Assembly: GCF_020386615.1 (NCBI RefSeq) | Contig: NZ_CP077769.1 | Span: 4,216,001-4,280,000 of the forward strand | DNA from: Chitinophaga pendula | GTDB taxonomy: Bacteria > Bacteroidota > Bacteroidia > Chitinophagales > Chitinophagaceae | Length of the DNA stretch: 64,000 bases | Direction: 5' to 3' | Shown: piece by piece, positions 51,389 through 60,533 of the stretch | How the letters are laid out: each line of letters begins with the position of its first letter | Numbering within the stretch: the stretch's first letter is position 1 | Notes under the pieces: model-generated | What the model was told of the DNA's origin: nothing | Databases searched by the model: none | What the model saw: the letters and a program-made list of their open reading frames with translations, nothing else | Made by a program: the position numbers and the translations under genes

Positions 51389-51997
51389 TTATTTCCTGGT
51401 TTCCAGGAAATAAAACAGGATGAGTGATCCTTCGATCCCTCTTTTATGGAGGAATTCCCGGATGGTATGGAGGGCATTGGACATTGTTTTTTTCACTGTC
51501 TGGGTTGACAGATTTAGCTGAAGGGCGATCTGTTCATGGGTCAATCCATGTTCCCGGCTCAGGGAAAACACCAGTTTGCGCTGCGGAGAAAGCTGCCGGA
51601 TAGCTTCCTGCAGGAGTTCACGGGCTTCGTGATCCAACAGTTTATCGGCGGTATCTTCCACATATAGGTTTTCTTCCATCTGCCTGGCGACCAGCTGTTG
51701 CATTTTACGTTGTGAGGCTGTATACCTGAAGAAGCTCATGGCTTTATTATAGGCCACCTTTGAGAGAAATGCGTCCATGTTGCGGATCTCTGTGATCAGT
51801 TCCCGGCCTATCCATAGTTTGGTGAAGATGTCATATAGCAGTTCTTCTGCGATTTCATGAGATTTAGTCATACGCAGCAGGTATGAATAGACTTTTTGCC
51901 AGTATCGGTTGTATAATTCCGTAAAGGCTAGTTCCTCTCCATCCGAAATACGGCGTAGCAATTCACTTTCAATATAATTGGAATGGGACGACATCAT
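51389..51997 (-). CDS. ECF-type sigma factor of the SusCD locus
   Basis: This 202-residue group IV sigma factor shows region 2 (FTELYNRYWQKVYSYLLRMTKSHEIAEELLYDIFTKLWIGREL) and region 4 (AIRQLSPQRKLVFSLSREHGLTHEQIALQLNLSTQTVKKTMSNALHTIREFL). The C-terminal tail ends in hydrophobic SLILFYFLETRK. It heads the operon ECF-FecR-SusC-SusD-TlpA on the minus strand and presumably activates the promoter of susC when ligand signal passes through SusC and FecR. It resembles the other two ECF factors in the window only at the family level. The upstream region has no exact TAnnTTTG box. Confidence 0.94.
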   Translation of the reverse strand: MMSSHSNYIESELLRRISDGEELAFTELYNRYWQKVYSYLLRMTKSHEIAEELLYDIFTKLWIGRELITEIRNMDAFLSKVAYNKAMSFFRYTASQRKMQQLVARQMEENLYVEDTADKLLDHEARELLQEAIRQLSPQRKLVFSLSREHGLTHEQIALQLNLSTQTVKKTMSNALHTIREFLHKRGIEGSLILFYFLETRK

Positions 51998-52093
51998 ACC
52001 GAGATAAAAGTAATAAAAAGTCGGGATTCCAATAATAGTGTCAAATATGACTTTTTAATATATAATAATCAGTCTAGGCTTAATAGTTGTATG

Positions 52094-52101
52094 TATCTTT
52101 G
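52094..52101 (+). promoter_or_regulatory. -7 element for the VF530-family gene
   Basis: TATCTTTG is an exact TAnnTTTG, 18 bp upstream of the ATG at 52120. No good -33 TTTG is present. Confidence 0.5.
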
Positions 52102-52119
52102 TGTTACAAAAAGCAGCAT

Positions 52120-52356
52120 ATGGAAGCAGGGCATACGTCAAAAGATCCGTTACATGGGGTGACACTTGAAAAGCTGATTATACGGCTTGTAGATAGCTTT
52201 GGATGGGATGAGTTGGGTTATCATATCCGGATCAATTGTTTTATCAGTAACCCATCCGTACCATCCAGTCTTAAATTTCTGCGTAAAACACCTTGGGCAA
52301 GGACCAAGGTGGAGAATTTCTATAAAGACGCCTTGCGGGAAGGGAAGCTGAAGTAA
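52120..52356 (+). CDS. VF530-family small DNA-binding protein
   Basis: The protein has 78 residues from the ATG at 52120; the frame start at 52087 lies before the promoter. The sequence [21 protein letters not shown] then [40 protein letters not shown] matches the VF530 family closely and at full length. A member from Vibrio fischeri was solved as a small alpha-helical protein and annotated as DNA-binding. Cellular role unknown. It is convergent with the metallo-beta-lactamase-fold gene, with 9 bp between the stops. Confidence 0.9.
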   Translation: MEAGHTSKDPLHGVTLEKLIIRLVDSFGWDELGYHIRINCFISNPSVPSSLKFLRKTPWARTKVENFYKDALREGKLK

Positions 52357-52365
52357 TCCACCTTG

Positions 52366-53547
52366 TCAAAATTTTTCGCCCAGGTGAATGAAGAGTGATA
52401 GTTTATCGTCTTCTCTATATACGGTCGCTACGCCTGTTCCGGCAGCCGCTAGTGCTTCATCGAAATTGTTCATCTTATTGGCCAGATCATTCTCTCCGTT
52501 ACGATTTGTGAAGTAGATCGTACTATCTGCGAGCGTTTCTCTTAACATATCCAGCAGTTCCTGGTCGGGGTTGTCGTATTTTCCATTGGCAGAAACCACG
52601 TAATGGTCTGCTGTTATCTTTTCGTATACTGACTGGGTGGCGTTATTTTTACTACCGTGATGCGCCATTTTAATTATATCCACATGTAATTTACCCTTTT
52701 CATCCAACAGGCCATTTTCCTGCAGGCCGTTATAAAAATCATCGGAGCGGCTATCTCCGGTCAGCAGTATCTTTTTTCCACCGTAGGATACGAGGCAAAC
52801 TATGCTGGACAGATTGAAGGGGGATTTGTCTTTATCTGCCAGGGCGGCAATGATGATGCCGGGATCTCCTTTGTCGTGATATTTGCGCAGGTCTTCGTCC
52901 CATTTGGCCTGGTATTCTTCCAGTCGTTGTTCATTTGGGTGCAGTACCTGTATGGATAAGTCATCCCAATCTATGGGCAGGTTGTCGATATCCCCACGTA
53001 CAAAACCTGGAGTATCATCTTCATTGACAAAAGGTTCGTTAAGGCTGGCATTTAATCGCGCTGTCACGTTATTACGCAAATCTCTTCCTTGTTGTGTAGA
53101 AGCGATCACGGCAGCGACGGAAGCGTCTACGTTGCCGATACCCGGTAGTTGTTCAACTGAGGCGACAGATGCGGCAGCCGCTACTGCTGACAGTTTGGGT
53201 ATTTGCAGATTATTGATGATATCATCAAATGTGTTGAACCAGAAGTAATCTAACTGAAAGGGAGGATCTTTTTCCTGGTCGAGGTAGTCGACCATATCAT
53301 TGGTGAGCGCTACGATACCATTTACATGGTCGTCGTCCATATGGCTGACCATTACCATGGAGATGGGTAAGGGATCGTGAGGAGACAGCTGTGCTTTGAG
53401 TTGCAGCAATCTTGGTTTGAGTACGTCCCGGTATACACCTGCGGGGCCGCCATCGATGATCATCAATTGATGGTTGTCGGGTGTTCCGAAGTGCAGGATC
53501 AGGCAATCGCCATATTTGGCTTGCAATACTTCCAATGTAAATATCAT
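52366..53547 (-). CDS. Metallo-beta-lactamase-fold hydrolase (ComEC-like MBL type)
   Basis: This 393-residue protein is probably cytoplasmic. The metal-binding motif is SHMDDDH (His69, Asp71, Asp73, His74), an HxDxDH variant found in ComEC-like and related MBL proteins. A later KMAHHGSKNN motif gives further ligands, and KILLTGDSRSDDF fits the fold's acidic ligand strand. The first residues (FTLEVLQAKYGDCLILHFG) are typical of this group. A long insertion with Ala/Val-rich sequence (LSAVAAAASVASVEQL) occupies about residues 115-170. It lies 10 bp after the subtilase gene, so they form one unit. MBL-protease pairs occur in bacterial conflict systems, but no nucleotide-binding sensor gene is seen nearby. 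Confidence 0.85.
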   Translation of the reverse strand: MIFTLEVLQAKYGDCLILHFGTPDNHQLMIIDGGPAGVYRDVLKPRLLQLKAQLSPHDPLPISMVMVSHMDDDHVNGIVALTNDMVDYLDQEKDPPFQLDYFWFNTFDDIINNLQIPKLSAVAAAASVASVEQLPGIGNVDASVAAVIASTQQGRDLRNNVTARLNASLNEPFVNEDDTPGFVRGDIDNLPIDWDDLSIQVLHPNEQRLEEYQAKWDEDLRKYHDKGDPGIIIAALADKDKSPFNLSSIVCLVSYGGKKILLTGDSRSDDFYNGLQENGLLDEKGKLHVDIIKMAHHGSKNNATQSVYEKITADHYVVSANGKYDNPDQELLDMLRETLADSTIYFTNRNGENDLANKMNNFDEALAAAGTGVATVYREDDKLSLFIHLGEKF

Positions 53548-53557
53548 ATGACAATGA

Positions 53558-55396
53558 TTAAACTGATTGAATGGCCCGCAATACGTCTACCATACCACAT
53601 CCCTGGAAATACCTTTCTCTGCCCAGATCGGTAGCTGTTTTGCATAAAATTTCCTTTACGCGACGAGGCAGGCCTATGAGCTCACGGTGTTTGGCCAGTA
53701 GCAAGGCTGCGGCGCCGGATACGTGAGGAGCAGCCATGGAGGTGCCATCCATTTTTTGTGTGCCGTTGCCCAGTACGCAAGAGGTGATCTTTTCGCCTGG
53801 GGCTACCAGGTCCGGTTTGATGCGTCCATCTCCTGTGGGGCCTTTACTCGAGAAGTAGGATACTCCGTATGCATGCGGGCGGGTCTTGTGGGTGGCGCCC
53901 ACTGTAATTACGCTTTCCGCATTTCCGGGGTCGGTGATGTTCACCATACGGAATCCTTGCGTATCGGCGCCATTGGTTCCTTTGAATAAAGCTTGTCCCA
54001 GGTTGCCGGCAGCAGCGACGACGACTATTCCTTCTGCCACCAGTCGTTCACAGGCTTCGCAGACAGGTGTTTGTCCACAAGCGTAACTCGCCACCTCATG
54101 TGTCATGGAAAAACTGAGGTTAGCGCCATGTATGGTAGTACCTTCTTTTTTTGCATTCAGCCAACGTACAAAATGAAGCGCTGCCAATATGTTGAACTCT
54201 TCTCCTTGTCCCTCTTCGTTCATGACCCTGATATCATACAAGTCAATACCCGGACACATGCCTACTAAGGGGTCTTTATACCCTCCTCCTTCGTCGCACG
54301 CACCGATGATACCTGCGACATGTGTGCCATGGGGATGTTTTGGTACTTCATATCCCGGGAAACTATGCGGTATACGTAACAAGGGGGCTATCAGGCTCCA
54401 GTCGAATAAACGGCCTGATTTAAGGGCTTTACTGATATCCTGAATATATTCCGAACGTTTTTCTTCATGTAGTAGTTGTCCTTTTTCGGTGCCTTTCAGT
54501 GTTTCACTCATGTCGGGGGTATCCATCCTGAGATTTTCTTTCTCATGAATGCTAGCCATTACATCTCTGAACTTTGTGAAATCGTATGTAGCGACAATGC
54601 GGGTAAAGTTAGATTCTCTGTCGGGGGTAGGTCCAAAAGCAGTGGTATACGGCAGGCCTGTTTTGGGGTCTTTCTTTCGGAATGCGTCGTGTGTAGCGTC
54701 GATACCGGAGTCGAGTACGGCCCAGGTAATATCTTTGCCATCAATGTCGAACAGGCGCCTACCGGCATCTGCTTTTGTCAATCCGACTGATTGTTGAATA
54801 GAAATGGTAGCGGGCCTATTGCGGCTAACGGAATATAGTATTCCCTTCTCCTCCCGTTTGGGCTCGACCAGGTCACGCAGGTAATCCCTGAACATCGCCT
54901 TAAACACCTGGTACATGTCATATTCTTCCTGCTGTTCAGAAGCTTGGTGATCGTACAGGCGAACAAATTCCCGATCTCCCCTGGATACATAGAGTAAGGC
55001 GCCTGCCAATATTTGGAGCCATTCCCAGCCTTCTCTATCTTCTGATTCATCTGTCACCTGAAGCCACCAGCTTGATAAGGGTAAGACATATTGAATCAGC
55101 TCGAAAAATGTTAAGCGTGCCACTACAGTCTCTCCATTATTGGCGAGCTGCCATCCCTGGTCTGATTCCCTCTCCCACCTGTCCAGCCGGTTGGATATAG
55201 CCACGAACAAATCAGCCGCATTTGAACGATAATGCGGAGTCAGGATGAGGTCAATACGAAAGGTGCTCAACACTTCTATTTTTTTAAAATAGGTCATCCA
55301 GACATCGGGATATACCGGGGAGTCCTGGGTAAATCTTGGCATCTGTCCGTACTGGCGGAAAATGATCCGTTCAATCGTTTTTTCGTCAATATTCAT
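53558..55396 (-). CDS. S8 family serine protease (subtilase) with a 200-residue N-terminal region
   Basis: This 612-residue protein has an intact catalytic triad: Asp229 (AVLDSGIDATH), His359 (HGTHVAGI) and Ser553 (DGTSMAAPHVSG), with oxyanion Asn465 (AAAGN). The N-terminal 200 residues are helical (IERIIFRQYGQMPRFTQDSP, VVARLTFFELIQYVLPL) and show no known domain. They lack a signal peptide, so a cytoplasmic or partner-controlled protease is likely. A long insert separates Asp and His. It is followed by the MBL-fold gene and is divergent from the GT9-like gene. Possible roles are activation of a toxin, processing of the peptide encoded at 62088, or defence; none is shown by the sequence. Confidence 0.9.
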   Translation of the reverse strand: MNIDEKTIERIIFRQYGQMPRFTQDSPVYPDVWMTYFKKIEVLSTFRIDLILTPHYRSNAADLFVAISNRLDRWERESDQGWQLANNGETVVARLTFFELIQYVLPLSSWWLQVTDESEDREGWEWLQILAGALLYVSRGDREFVRLYDHQASEQQEEYDMYQVFKAMFRDYLRDLVEPKREEKGILYSVSRNRPATISIQQSVGLTKADAGRRLFDIDGKDITWAVLDSGIDATHDAFRKKDPKTGLPYTTAFGPTPDRESNFTRIVATYDFTKFRDVMASIHEKENLRMDTPDMSETLKGTEKGQLLHEEKRSEYIQDISKALKSGRLFDWSLIAPLLRIPHSFPGYEVPKHPHGTHVAGIIGACDEGGGYKDPLVGMCPGIDLYDIRVMNEEGQGEEFNILAALHFVRWLNAKKEGTTIHGANLSFSMTHEVASYACGQTPVCEACERLVAEGIVVVAAAGNLGQALFKGTNGADTQGFRMVNITDPGNAESVITVGATHKTRPHAYGVSYFSSKGPTGDGRIKPDLVAPGEKITSCVLGNGTQKMDGTSMAAPHVSGAAALLLAKHRELIGLPRRVKEILCKTATDLGRERYFQGCGMVDVLRAIQSV

Positions 55397-55646
55397 CCGT
55401 TTTTTTATTTGAAGGAGAGATCAATGGGGTTGATCCGGCATGTTTGGGATTTGATTTACATGCTGACTACCAGCTATTGTTTACCTTAAAGTTATCGTTC
55501 AAAGGAAAGGGAGTATTAATATTTTTTCATTCACTAGTTGAAGGTAGTAAAATATTGAATATTCAACAATACCAACAATGTGGTATTTCCGTTGTTGCTC
55601 CTCCAGATTTTCCTTATCTTAATACCCGTTAATCCAGGTATTGCAC

Positions 55647-57323
55647 ATGTTCTTTAAAAGGATACTGATATTGTCTGACTATCCTGATTTGATCAAATAT
55701 CAGCAAGTCGACCCGGCCGTTATCAGGCAACTCTATACCCTTCTATTCCTCTTTGATCACTTTACTCAACACAGTGATACCGTCATTCAATGGAATGACA
55801 GATCGAACATGGGTTATCAACATTTATGGCGGGAGGATAGTATTTTACGGCATTTCGCGGACCGCTTCCTGGTGAGTTCCGACTGGGATGAAATTAGCTT
55901 TTCCGAAGATGATCTGATTGTATGTCATTTTGATCATGACCTGCTTCTTGCCCAATACCTGGACAGGCGATATAAAGGTCAGTTCCAAACGGACCATATC
56001 TATACGCTGGCTGATCCCAGTTATAATGCTGCCAAGAGCCATTTTAAAAGTGTCCAGGTCTTATTCCGACCGGGGGGCCTATGGGAGGTAACGGAAACGA
56101 TAAGGAAGGGCATACTGTCGTCGTTTAAAGAGGAGTTAAATAGTAGCTATACCCCCTGTGGGCGGGAATGCCTGGAGCGTGCCTTTGATGCGCTGCTTAC
56201 CAACATTTCCGCTGTAAATAAGGAGAAAAAAGGAAATAGCTATACCAGGATATTGATCCTGGATGACTACAAGCGAAGTTTTTTTATTGGTGATTCGACT
56301 ATCTGGGTAAGGTTTTTCAAAAGGATCCTGCGGCATTGCGGCCCGTACGAGGAAGTAGTGATCAACTGCCATCATCCGACCATAGGACCACGTTTACAAT
56401 CGCTCTATCCTGGTGTCTTTGGAGAGCAGGTAAAGATCACCTGTCAACCCTTAGCTCAGCTTCCGCTTTCATCCTTTGATCTTATCCTTGTGGAGGGCGA
56501 TGCCTTTCTCAAGTTCCTCGTGTATTTGACAAAAGATGGGAGCACAGCACCTTTGTGTGCCAGCATTTATACTGTATTTACGTTGCTGGAAGAGCCTTCA
56601 GTAGACCGCTATCACCTCGACTTTATGGAGAATGGTAAACGTCCGTTCACCCTGTCGGGGAAAAACAATGTGGATAAAGAGATCTATGTATCGGAGGAAG
56701 AGATGGAAATGGCAGATCGTTGGCTGGAGGAGCGGGGTATTGAAGCCGGTGATTTCCTGGTGATGCTGCAGAATAGTTCGACGGAGGAAAAGAAGGTGAT
56801 CTTATTGGAGGAGTTGATAACACTTGTCAGCAAGTTACTAGAGCGGGATCGTGTGAAGGTGCTGTTATTGGAAGAAGAACAATCATTTATCAGGCAATGC
56901 CTGACGCCGGTACAGAATAGCCGTGTTATTTTTGCGGGGAGAAGAGGACTTAGAAAGGACATGTGCTTGATAGCCAGTCAGTACACCCAACTTGTGATCG
57001 GCCCTTGTACGGGTATATTTCATCTGGCCAACGGGGTAATCACTTACCAGGTAAATAATGGGCTGCGGGATATAGACGACATTCCTTTCCTATTGGTCTA
57101 TACTGGAAAGCAAGCACATGATGAAGGCTATTTGCCTAAAAACTGGTGGAATCATTCATGGGTACACTGTGTGCACTTAATAGCAAAAGGCGGGCAGCAG
57201 GTATTGGTACCGCTGGAAGAAAGTCCGGATGACGCTGCTACTTTCTTGGCTATTGCGGGGGAAGTACGATCTATTTCTGCTGAGATGTTATGGTCTTATT
57301 TATCTGCTGTTGCAACCCTGTAG
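55647..57323 (+). CDS. GT9-like (heptosyltransferase-fold) protein with unknown N-terminal half
   Basis: The protein has 558 residues from the ATG at 55647; a TTG two codons earlier is less likely. The C-terminal half (about 350-540) resembles a GT-B enzyme of the ADP-heptose transferase family: GDFLVMLQNSSTEEKKVILLEEL, VKVLLLEEEQSF, VIFAGRRGLRKD and VIGPCTGIFHLANGV, close to the GPDTGxxHLAxA donor motif with Cys in place of Asp. The N-terminal half (LILSDYPDLIKYQQVDP, RILILDDYKRSFFIG) repeats a Rossmann-like start and may hold another such domain. It is the only plus-strand gene in this cluster and its end overlaps the opposing gene by 28 bp. The substrate is unknown. Confidence 0.6.
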   Translation: MFFKRILILSDYPDLIKYQQVDPAVIRQLYTLLFLFDHFTQHSDTVIQWNDRSNMGYQHLWREDSILRHFADRFLVSSDWDEISFSEDDLIVCHFDHDLLLAQYLDRRYKGQFQTDHIYTLADPSYNAAKSHFKSVQVLFRPGGLWEVTETIRKGILSSFKEELNSSYTPCGRECLERAFDALLTNISAVNKEKKGNSYTRILILDDYKRSFFIGDSTIWVRFFKRILRHCGPYEEVVINCHHPTIGPRLQSLYPGVFGEQVKITCQPLAQLPLSSFDLILVEGDAFLKFLVYLTKDGSTAPLCASIYTVFTLLEEPSVDRYHLDFMENGKRPFTLSGKNNVDKEIYVSEEEMEMADRWLEERGIEAGDFLVMLQNSSTEEKKVILLEELITLVSKLLERDRVKVLLLEEEQSFIRQCLTPVQNSRVIFAGRRGLRKDMCLIASQYTQLVIGPCTGIFHLANGVITYQVNNGLRDIDDIPFLLVYTGKQAHDEGYLPKNWWNHSWVHCVHLIAKGGQQVLVPLEESPDDAATFLAIAGEVRSISAEMLWSYLSAVATL

Positions 57324-58180
57324 CCCTTCAGGTACATAGCGGGTAATTCCATTGATTGTCTAAGTGTGGGTAATTCGTTGGGGGTATTGCGTTCATAAGT
57401 GTATCCGTGTTCTTTACTTAATGCGATGGTGAACATATCGGAACTCTCTCCCGGTTTTTTAGGCTGTGCCCAGGAATCGACCCATTCCAGGGCGATTACA
57501 ACTGTGTCTGATAATATGATATTGTAGGGAGCCAGGTCCAGGGTGACCCACTTTGCATTATGAGGAATATCAAAATAGATGTTCTGGTGTAATACTTCTT
57601 TCAGTTGCTCCTCTCCTTCTACTTTCTTCAGGATATTAAACCGCACTTTTACGCTGTCGAAGGTATTGTGTTTAATCCGGCAGGCGAAGGACACTATTTT
57701 GACGGGATATTCTTTAGGTGTTATCTGTATTCCCCTGGCCCGGCCTCTTGAGCTTGAGTAATCACCCCAACCGGTAAACCGGGACGTGGCTTTGTCGCTT
57801 CCGAACATCAGCACGTCCCTTAACGCGGTGACGGTCACACCAGCCAGCACCTGGTCACGGGGTTTTAGACGGATATCCATCTTTTTTGAAGGGTCGATAT
57901 CTGCCAGGCGGAATGCCATAGTTACATATCCTATATGGCTAAATACGATGGAGTCCTGTGGAGACATGCCAGCTATATTCACTGAGTAATAACCTGTTCT
58001 TTCAGCAATCCCTCCCCTGCTTTTATTTTTAATACCGATGCTGGCATATGGAATAGGTTCTCCTGTTTTCCCGTCATAGAGTGTTCCTTTTATGGTTTGT
58101 GCCCATAGCGACCTACATGGGAACAGGACTACTAGGAGAATAACTAATGCGCGAAAAACGGAGGAGCCAATATTGTTCAT
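57296..58180 (-). CDS. Exported protein with carboxypeptidase-regulatory-like domain
   Basis: The protein has 294 residues with a signal peptide (ALVILLVVLFPCRSLWAQ). Residues about 30-115 form a CarboxypepD_reg-like beta-sandwich (IKGTLYDGKTGEPIPYASIGIKN, ERTGYYSVNIAG, GYVTMAFRLADID). The rest has AGVTVTALRDVLMFGSDKATSRFTGWGDYSS, WVTLDLAPYNIIL and EWVDSWAQ, with no family I recognise. The domain is normally the first part of TonB receptors, yet no receptor part follows. It may sit in the periplasm or on the surface and act in assembly. The last 28 bp overlap the convergent GT9-like gene. Confidence 0.8.
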   Translation of the reverse strand: MNNIGSSVFRALVILLVVLFPCRSLWAQTIKGTLYDGKTGEPIPYASIGIKNKSRGGIAERTGYYSVNIAGMSPQDSIVFSHIGYVTMAFRLADIDPSKKMDIRLKPRDQVLAGVTVTALRDVLMFGSDKATSRFTGWGDYSSSRGRARGIQITPKEYPVKIVSFACRIKHNTFDSVKVRFNILKKVEGEEQLKEVLHQNIYFDIPHNAKWVTLDLAPYNIILSDTVVIALEWVDSWAQPKKPGESSDMFTIALSKEHGYTYERNTPNELPTLRQSMELPAMYLKGYRVATADK

Positions 58181-58281
58181 ATACTAAATGCGATAATTAT
58201 CAAAGGTCAGGCGTCAGCGGCCAGTATAGCATCTTGTGTATCAGCTTCGAAAGTTAGTCATTTATTTTCATATGCTACATT

Positions 58282-59172
58282 TTACAACGTGTACAGTGCG
58301 TGCATAAACTGTTCGCGGAAAAGCTGGTCATTGTGCAGAAAGGATCGCCTGTTCTCCTGACCTATTTCATACAGATCATCCCGTTGCAATAGTTTATCCA
58401 GGACTTCTGTTATGGAGGAGGGGTTGATGCTGACAATCCCCCCTAACCTGTCTGGTAAAACATATGCTTTTTCTATAGGTATCAGAAAATGATCTGACAG
58501 TTCGTTCATGGGCGGAAAGTTGGTAGTCAACACGACGGCGCCGCATGCTTTCGCTTCATTTATGCAGTGGCCAAAACCCTCTACTACAGAAGGGCATATA
58601 TGAATCAGGAAGCGGTTTCTGAACTTGTCATACTCTTCTGCCGTCATACGATCATAATAAGATACTTGCTGGTTATCGTATCTGGTATAGTCGGTATGAT
58701 GTGTTACGATATGCATTCTGGCTCTGTCGAAGGTAGCAAAGGCATTGATGAGCACTTGTGTTCCTTTTGCCCGAGACTTTCCTGAGGAATGAAAACATTC
58801 TTTCAGCTTAACAATTTCATGATAACAATCCAGTGAAGTAAAGCCAGTATATTTTACATTACTGTGATAAGTACTAAAAATCTCGTAGGCGTAATGGGAC
58901 TTGCAGAATATCGCATCATACCGGTCCAGATATTTTATCCAATCGCGCATGAACCATTCCTGGTTGGGTACCAGGATATTGGTTTTCGCGAAACAACGTT
59001 CATCCACGATCTCGAGATGTATACAAAGATCTGTGTGTGTGGGCATAGGTATAAAATCGTCCAGGTTGCGGAATTCGACCTGTATATCGTGTTGTTGTAG
59101 CAGAGCGGTTACTATAAGTTTGTCTTTTTCCAGGCCGCCATTATTATTCTTGCCAATTATTGTGACATGCAT
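58282..59172 (-). CDS. Glycosyltransferase, GT4-like
   Basis: This 296-residue GT-B-type enzyme has KSRAKGTQVLINAFATFDRARMHIVT and the donor motif CPSVVEGFGHCINEAKACGAVVLTTNFPPM with the EGFG...E pair (about residues 206-216). The N-terminal half is short and has LEKDKLIVTALLQQHDIQV and TNILVPNQEWFMRDWIKYLDRYDAIFCKS. Size is small for GT4 but complete. It lies 11 bp after the GT25/LicD fusion gene, so they are co-transcribed. It is probably part of a pathway that builds or decorates a glycan or a peptide. Confidence 0.85.
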   Translation of the reverse strand: MHVTIIGKNNNGGLEKDKLIVTALLQQHDIQVEFRNLDDFIPMPTHTDLCIHLEIVDERCFAKTNILVPNQEWFMRDWIKYLDRYDAIFCKSHYAYEIFSTYHSNVKYTGFTSLDCYHEIVKLKECFHSSGKSRAKGTQVLINAFATFDRARMHIVTHHTDYTRYDNQQVSYYDRMTAEEYDKFRNRFLIHICPSVVEGFGHCINEAKACGAVVLTTNFPPMNELSDHFLIPIEKAYVLPDRLGGIVSINPSSITEVLDKLLQRDDLYEIGQENRRSFLHNDQLFREQFMHALYTL

Positions 59173-59183
59173 TTGTTATCTGA

Positions 59184-60479
59184 TCATTCGTGAGGTAATA
59201 TAATCCTGCCATTTTCGTCCAAGGCAACGGGTACTCTCAGTGAAAATCCCTTGCTTTTTTCCAAGCTATGGTGGTAATTATACACCCGTATGCCGCTTCT
59301 CCAGGTCCTGTACCTGGAATCCAGGACTTCCATAGAATTAGCGGTCATTTTGAAGTTGACACCTTCAAAACAAACATTCTCCAGGGGATACCTGGCGGAG
59401 TTAGGGCAGATGATCCCGTTCCAGAAAACCAGGTCATCCTTTACTACCTTGAACATCCAGAGATCAACAAAAGGAAAGTTATATTCACGTTCTTCGATAG
59501 TGGCAGTGTCTTCCAGCCAGATCTTATAAAAGGGGAAACCGGTAGATTCTTCGATAAACCGGCCATGTTTCAGTGGAGTATTGTTTTCAATCTCCTGTAA
59601 GAATTTCTCCAGGTGGCGTTCTTCTATACCCAGGTCTACATCGTCATCCCAGGGCATGATCCCTCCATGCCTGATATATCCAAGATGTGATCCTCCCTGT
59701 AGCAGGAGGTCGATATGCAGTCGTTCTCCCACTTCACTCATGATACCCAATATGGTCCTGATCTGCGTTTTGCTTTCTACAGACCAGCGGCTATTTTTCA
59801 TGATTGCATTTAATATATCATTGTCCCTGTCTTTTGTTACTACTTTAGGCTGTTCTTCGTAATTAAACCAGGCGACTTCATCAAAAAAGGCATCGATCAG
59901 CTTCCTGATGGATAAGCTAATGATCTCGTCATCTACCCGTTGTTTGACTACATCTGACATGAGCAGTTTGTCTACGCCGTTCCGGCTCAGGAAATAGATA
60001 CTATTGCCCCACTCAAAGCCCAGTACGAAGGGTAAGAAGTCATTATATTCCCGCTTATTGGGATTCAATAAAGACTTATTATGTATCTGGATCTGTTCTT
60101 TTTGTTTCTCATGGATACGGAACCTGTCAAACGGGAAATACACATCCCATCCAGCCGGTAACTCCTGTATCCGTTCCAGTATATCTGCTAAGGTGGTTTC
60201 CAGTTTCACGGACTCATCTATGATCAGGCACCACTCTTCTTCTCTTTCCTTAAAGGATTGCCATGCTGCATAGTGCAGTTGGTAATTTTCAACATCAGAG
60301 GCAGGGATGTCGAATCCGTACCTATTGGTATGCCAGTTGGTTTCTACCTCTAAAGCCTGCTTATTCTTTTCAGGTAGCATGTCGATCACATTTAGTGATC
60401 CTCCAGACAGGTCAAATGATGGAATAACGTTGCCCGCTACTTTCTGGGTGTTTAGGAGTGGTATCTTATATACTAACAT
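59184..60479 (-). CDS. Fusion of a GT25-like domain and a LicD-family domain
   Basis: The protein has 431 residues. Residues 1-200 resemble a family 25 glycosyltransferase (CLIIDESVKLETTLADILERI, GWDVYFPFDRFRI, SIYFLSRNGVDKLL). Residues about 235-430 form a LicD domain with LLLQGGSHLGYIRHGGIMPWDDDVDLGI (Asp278-280 and Asp282 as metal ligands), then GFPFYKIWLEDT and FPFVDLWMF. LicD proteins attach phosphocholine or other phospho-groups from a nucleotide donor to sugars. The linked domains suggest a two-step sugar transfer and phospho-decoration. No choline-uptake or licC-like gene lies nearby. The N-terminal assignment is weaker than the LicD one. Confidence 0.75.
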   Translation of the reverse strand: MLVYKIPLLNTQKVAGNVIPSFDLSGGSLNVIDMLPEKNKQALEVETNWHTNRYGFDIPASDVENYQLHYAAWQSFKEREEEWCLIIDESVKLETTLADILERIQELPAGWDVYFPFDRFRIHEKQKEQIQIHNKSLLNPNKREYNDFLPFVLGFEWGNSIYFLSRNGVDKLLMSDVVKQRVDDEIISLSIRKLIDAFFDEVAWFNYEEQPKVVTKDRDNDILNAIMKNSRWSVESKTQIRTILGIMSEVGERLHIDLLLQGGSHLGYIRHGGIMPWDDDVDLGIEERHLEKFLQEIENNTPLKHGRFIEESTGFPFYKIWLEDTATIEEREYNFPFVDLWMFKVVKDDLVFWNGIICPNSARYPLENVCFEGVNFKMTANSMEVLDSRYRTWRSGIRVYNYHHSLEKSKGFSLRVPVALDENGRIILPHE

Positions 60480-60533
60480 AATTAAGCAATACGTCTTTTA
60501 GTAATGAGGTGGATCGTTTTAAATATTGTGGGG

